Shown: one piece after another, positions 5,388 through 7,183 of the stretch | How positions within the stretch are numbered: position 1 is the first letter of the stretch | Layout of the letters: each line of letters starts with the position of its first letter | DNA from: Candidatus Zixiibacteriota bacterium | GTDB lineage: Bacteria; Zixibacteria; MSB-5A5; GN15; PGXB01 | Assembly (NCBI GenBank): GCA_030642025.1 | Contig: DAOWOO010000066.1 | Span: 1 to 7,183 of the forward strand | Reading direction: 5' to 3' | Length of the DNA stretch: 7,183 nucleotides | Translations under genes and position numbers: made by a program | Notes under the pieces: generated by a model | Databases searched by the model: none | The model's input: the letters and a program-made list of their open reading frames with translations, nothing else | Told to the model about the DNA's origin: nothing

Positions 5388-7183
5388 CTACATGATTATC
5401 ACCAGCTTGCCGACCTGGTTTCCAAATTCAGACTCAATCGAATAATAATAAATACCGGATACTACTGACTGAGTATTCCTGGTGATCATATCCCATACCT
5501 CATGCATACTCTGTGGATCGCCCACCGGATAATCATGATCTATCTGACGGATCAGATCACCGTCCAGAGTGAAAATACGAATAGTGCATTTATGAGGCAG
5601 GTTGGTGAAATGAATGCGCCTGTCTCTTTCGATGGAGCCGGTTACGCCTGTTATATCACGGCCTTCAAAATAGCCGCCCTCAGGACTGTGATAATTGGCA
5701 TCGGCCCGATATGGATTGGGGTATACAATGGCTTCCAAAGCATATTTTTCTACTGTGACTGCGGTGGTCTGGGCATATTCCTCAATCATATTTTGTGATT
5801 TGGCCGTTTCCAGAGCGGGAAGACCGCTCTTGGGAGAACCATAATCGAAAGCGGTTACGGAAATATAGTAAAGCTGGGACGGAAGCAGTTTTCGAATAGT
5901 GTATTCATATTCATAATACTTAAAGTAACCATCTTCGGTTAACTCCTCGGGGTAGAACATCTGGGCTTCTTCGACGGACTGAGCCTGAGGCACCGGCTCA
6001 TCGGGGTATATCTTATGAATCAGGAGGCTGTCGGTAAGTGATGATTGGTTCCAATCCTGAGGCGTAAAGTAATATAATTCACCGTTTGATTCATCGAAAA
6101 ACAGGTTATCCACGGTATGAATGTTGGGATCGAAATCCTGACCGTATTGTGCTCGAAGTTCCTGTAAAGTAAACGGCGATCGCCTGAGAACCCAGCGGTT
6201 ATTATTATCATCATATTCCCACCTGTTGTAGTCCTCGCGGTCATAAGAAGTAAGAAGAACAAAATCATCGGCGGTGGGTCTTAGAGCCAAGTATATGCGA
6301 TATCCTTCAAAATCATATTCCTTGCTGAAATCGTCGCGTGTGGTTTCAGACAGGAAGCCGTTTAAGCGAATTCTGAGTTCGCCCTCATTAAACTCATTTA
6401 TCCCTGGATATATCCAGAATTTGGGTTTTTCGGGAGGACGGGCGCCTTCGAAATCAGGATCGCCGTCACCCTCATAAAAATCAATTATGAGGCACTCTTC
6501 CGGGCATACCATAGTTGTTTCGGGGGGAACTTGTAGAGTATCAACCACTTCAACGGAATCGCACACACAACAGGTTCGGAATTTACCATAATAATTATCG
6601 CCGTCTTCACTTCGGCCGGGGTTATCATAAATCCATGATGCCCAAATTGCATTCAACCCGAAATCGGCAAAATATAACTGGTCCATAAATTCCCATGGGC
6701 TATTAACGTGGTACAAATCTTTAAAAGCGTCACATTCATGGTGAAACGAATCTCCGGCCACATAGGCGAAAGTCACTTTCAGAATTTCACCCGGTGAAAT
6801 ATCGAACGGACCGAATGAGAGCAAATACCTGGTGTCATAACCATTAGCGAAATCTGCGGCTTGGCCGGCAGGAGGCGGCAGCCAGCCATCAGCGGTATGG
6901 TCGATACCCGTTGTTAACTGGTCATAATCGAATTCCCTCTGTTTAAAGGCGGTATCAGTTGCAAGGATGTAATACTTGTTTCGATCGCCTTCGGGTGTGC
7001 CGAGGTAACCGCCAAAATCACGGAACGGATATCTATCTGTCCCCTGTTTACGCGGGCCGAAGTCTTTGGCGGCAGTGCCGTTGGAAATCCACCAGTTAAA
7101 AGAATACTGAAGGGAATCGAACCCTGAAAAAATAAAGTAACAAAAACTAAGTGCGGCCCTGATTCCGGGATTATTCCAACTAA
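5388..7183 (-). CDS. Gene C: third paralogue of the secreted family, N-terminus cut by window
   Basis: The stop TAG is at 5388-5390 and the frame is open to the right window edge, giving 597 visible residues. No ATG, GTG or TTG occurs in frame before 6824, and paralogue homology continues well beyond that point, so the start must lie outside. By alignment to B about 290 residues are missing. Visible parts, in order, are SFNWW, GPRK, a conserved WLPPP block, YLLSFGPFDISPGE, an Asp-rich loop, the cysteine cluster CCVC/CPEEC (6492-6572), the split fibronectin-III-like module, VYPNPY at 5709-5726 and the sorting-type C-terminus ending GKLVIIM. Near the edge (7119-7151) a T-rich stretch replaces the RTPSD motif that A and B share. 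It is followed by its own terminator, so it ends a separate transcript. The function is unknown and export is inferred. It is closest to B through the cysteine cluster. Confidence 0.9.
   Translation of the reverse strand, partial: SWNNPGIRAALSFCYFIFSGFDSLQYSFNWWISNGTAAKDFGPRKQGTDRYPFRDFGGYLGTPEGDRNKYYILATDTAFKQREFDYDQLTTGIDHTADGWLPPPAGQAADFANGYDTRYLLSFGPFDISPGEILKVTFAYVAGDSFHHECDAFKDLYHVNSPWEFMDQLYFADFGLNAIWASWIYDNPGRSEDGDNYYGKFRTCCVCDSVEVVDTLQVPPETTMVCPEECLIIDFYEGDGDPDFEGARPPEKPKFWIYPGINEFNEGELRIRLNGFLSETTRDDFSKEYDFEGYRIYLALRPTADDFVLLTSYDREDYNRWEYDDNNNRWVLRRSPFTLQELRAQYGQDFDPNIHTVDNLFFDESNGELYYFTPQDWNQSSLTDSLLIHKIYPDEPVPQAQSVEEAQMFYPEELTEDGYFKYYEYEYTIRKLLPSQLYYISVTAFDYGSPKSGLPALETAKSQNMIEEYAQTTAVTVEKYALEAIVYPNPYRADANYHSPEGGYFEGRDITGVTGSIERDRRIHFTNLPHKCTIRIFTLDGDLIRQIDHDYPVGDPQSMHEVWDMITRNTQSVVSGIYYYSIESEFGNQVGKLVIIM

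Noticed and set aside
5388..6824. Gene C as a short 478-aa protein starting at TTG 6824.
   Set aside because: Paralogue homology continues in the same frame upstream to the window edge, so the TTG is an internal Leu codon.
7111..7125. Minus-strand AGGG-TTCGATT-CCCT resembles a tRNA T-arm.
   Set aside because: No D-arm, anticodon arm or acceptor pairing could be found around it, and the right half codes in frame for DSL, conserved with gene B.
1..7183. CRISPR array, transposase, integrase or phage genes.
   Set aside because: No short regularly spaced repeats, terminal inverted repeats or such protein motifs were seen; the large-scale repetition is the paralogous coding sequence.

Overview
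The window holds three consecutive, same-strand (minus) genes for large, related, secreted proteins, with almost nothing else. Transcription runs from right to left: gene C (5388 to beyond 7183, N-terminus outside the window), an intergenic gap with a strong terminator hairpin and a possible promoter, gene B (2512-5142, complete, 876 aa), then 21 nt later gene A (1-2490, C-terminus outside the window). I read A and C by hand to the window edges. Both frames stay open, so the two genes are cut by the window and not broken.

All three proteins share one plan: an N-terminal signal peptide (seen in A and B), a roughly 450-residue N-terminal region rich in Tyr, Asp and Asn, an Asp/Asn-rich loop followed in B and C by a cysteine cluster, a fibronectin-III-like module split by a long insertion, and a C-terminal beta-sandwich of the Por/T9SS-type sorting or FlgD-like class, beginning at a VYPNPY motif. 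No catalytic motif is recognisable. A cell-surface or secreted structural, binding or adhesive role is an inference only.

The protein style (VYPNPYR, FTNLP-CTIRIF, DGDLIR, WDMITRN-Q-VVSGIYYY, GKLVII at the C-terminus; DFEGYR-Y; LPSQ-Y-V-V-AFD) resembles large exported proteins from uncultured FCB-superphylum lineages such as Zixibacteria, KSB1, Marinimicrobia or Latescibacteria. This placement rests on remembered sequence style and not on a search. The base composition looks balanced.

The genes are old duplicates: protein motifs are strongly kept while the DNA has diverged at silent sites. B and A probably form one transcript. C is probably a separate upstream unit, ended by the hairpin at 5351-5380. 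The 245-nt gap between B and C carries several short inverted repeats around a candidate promoter.
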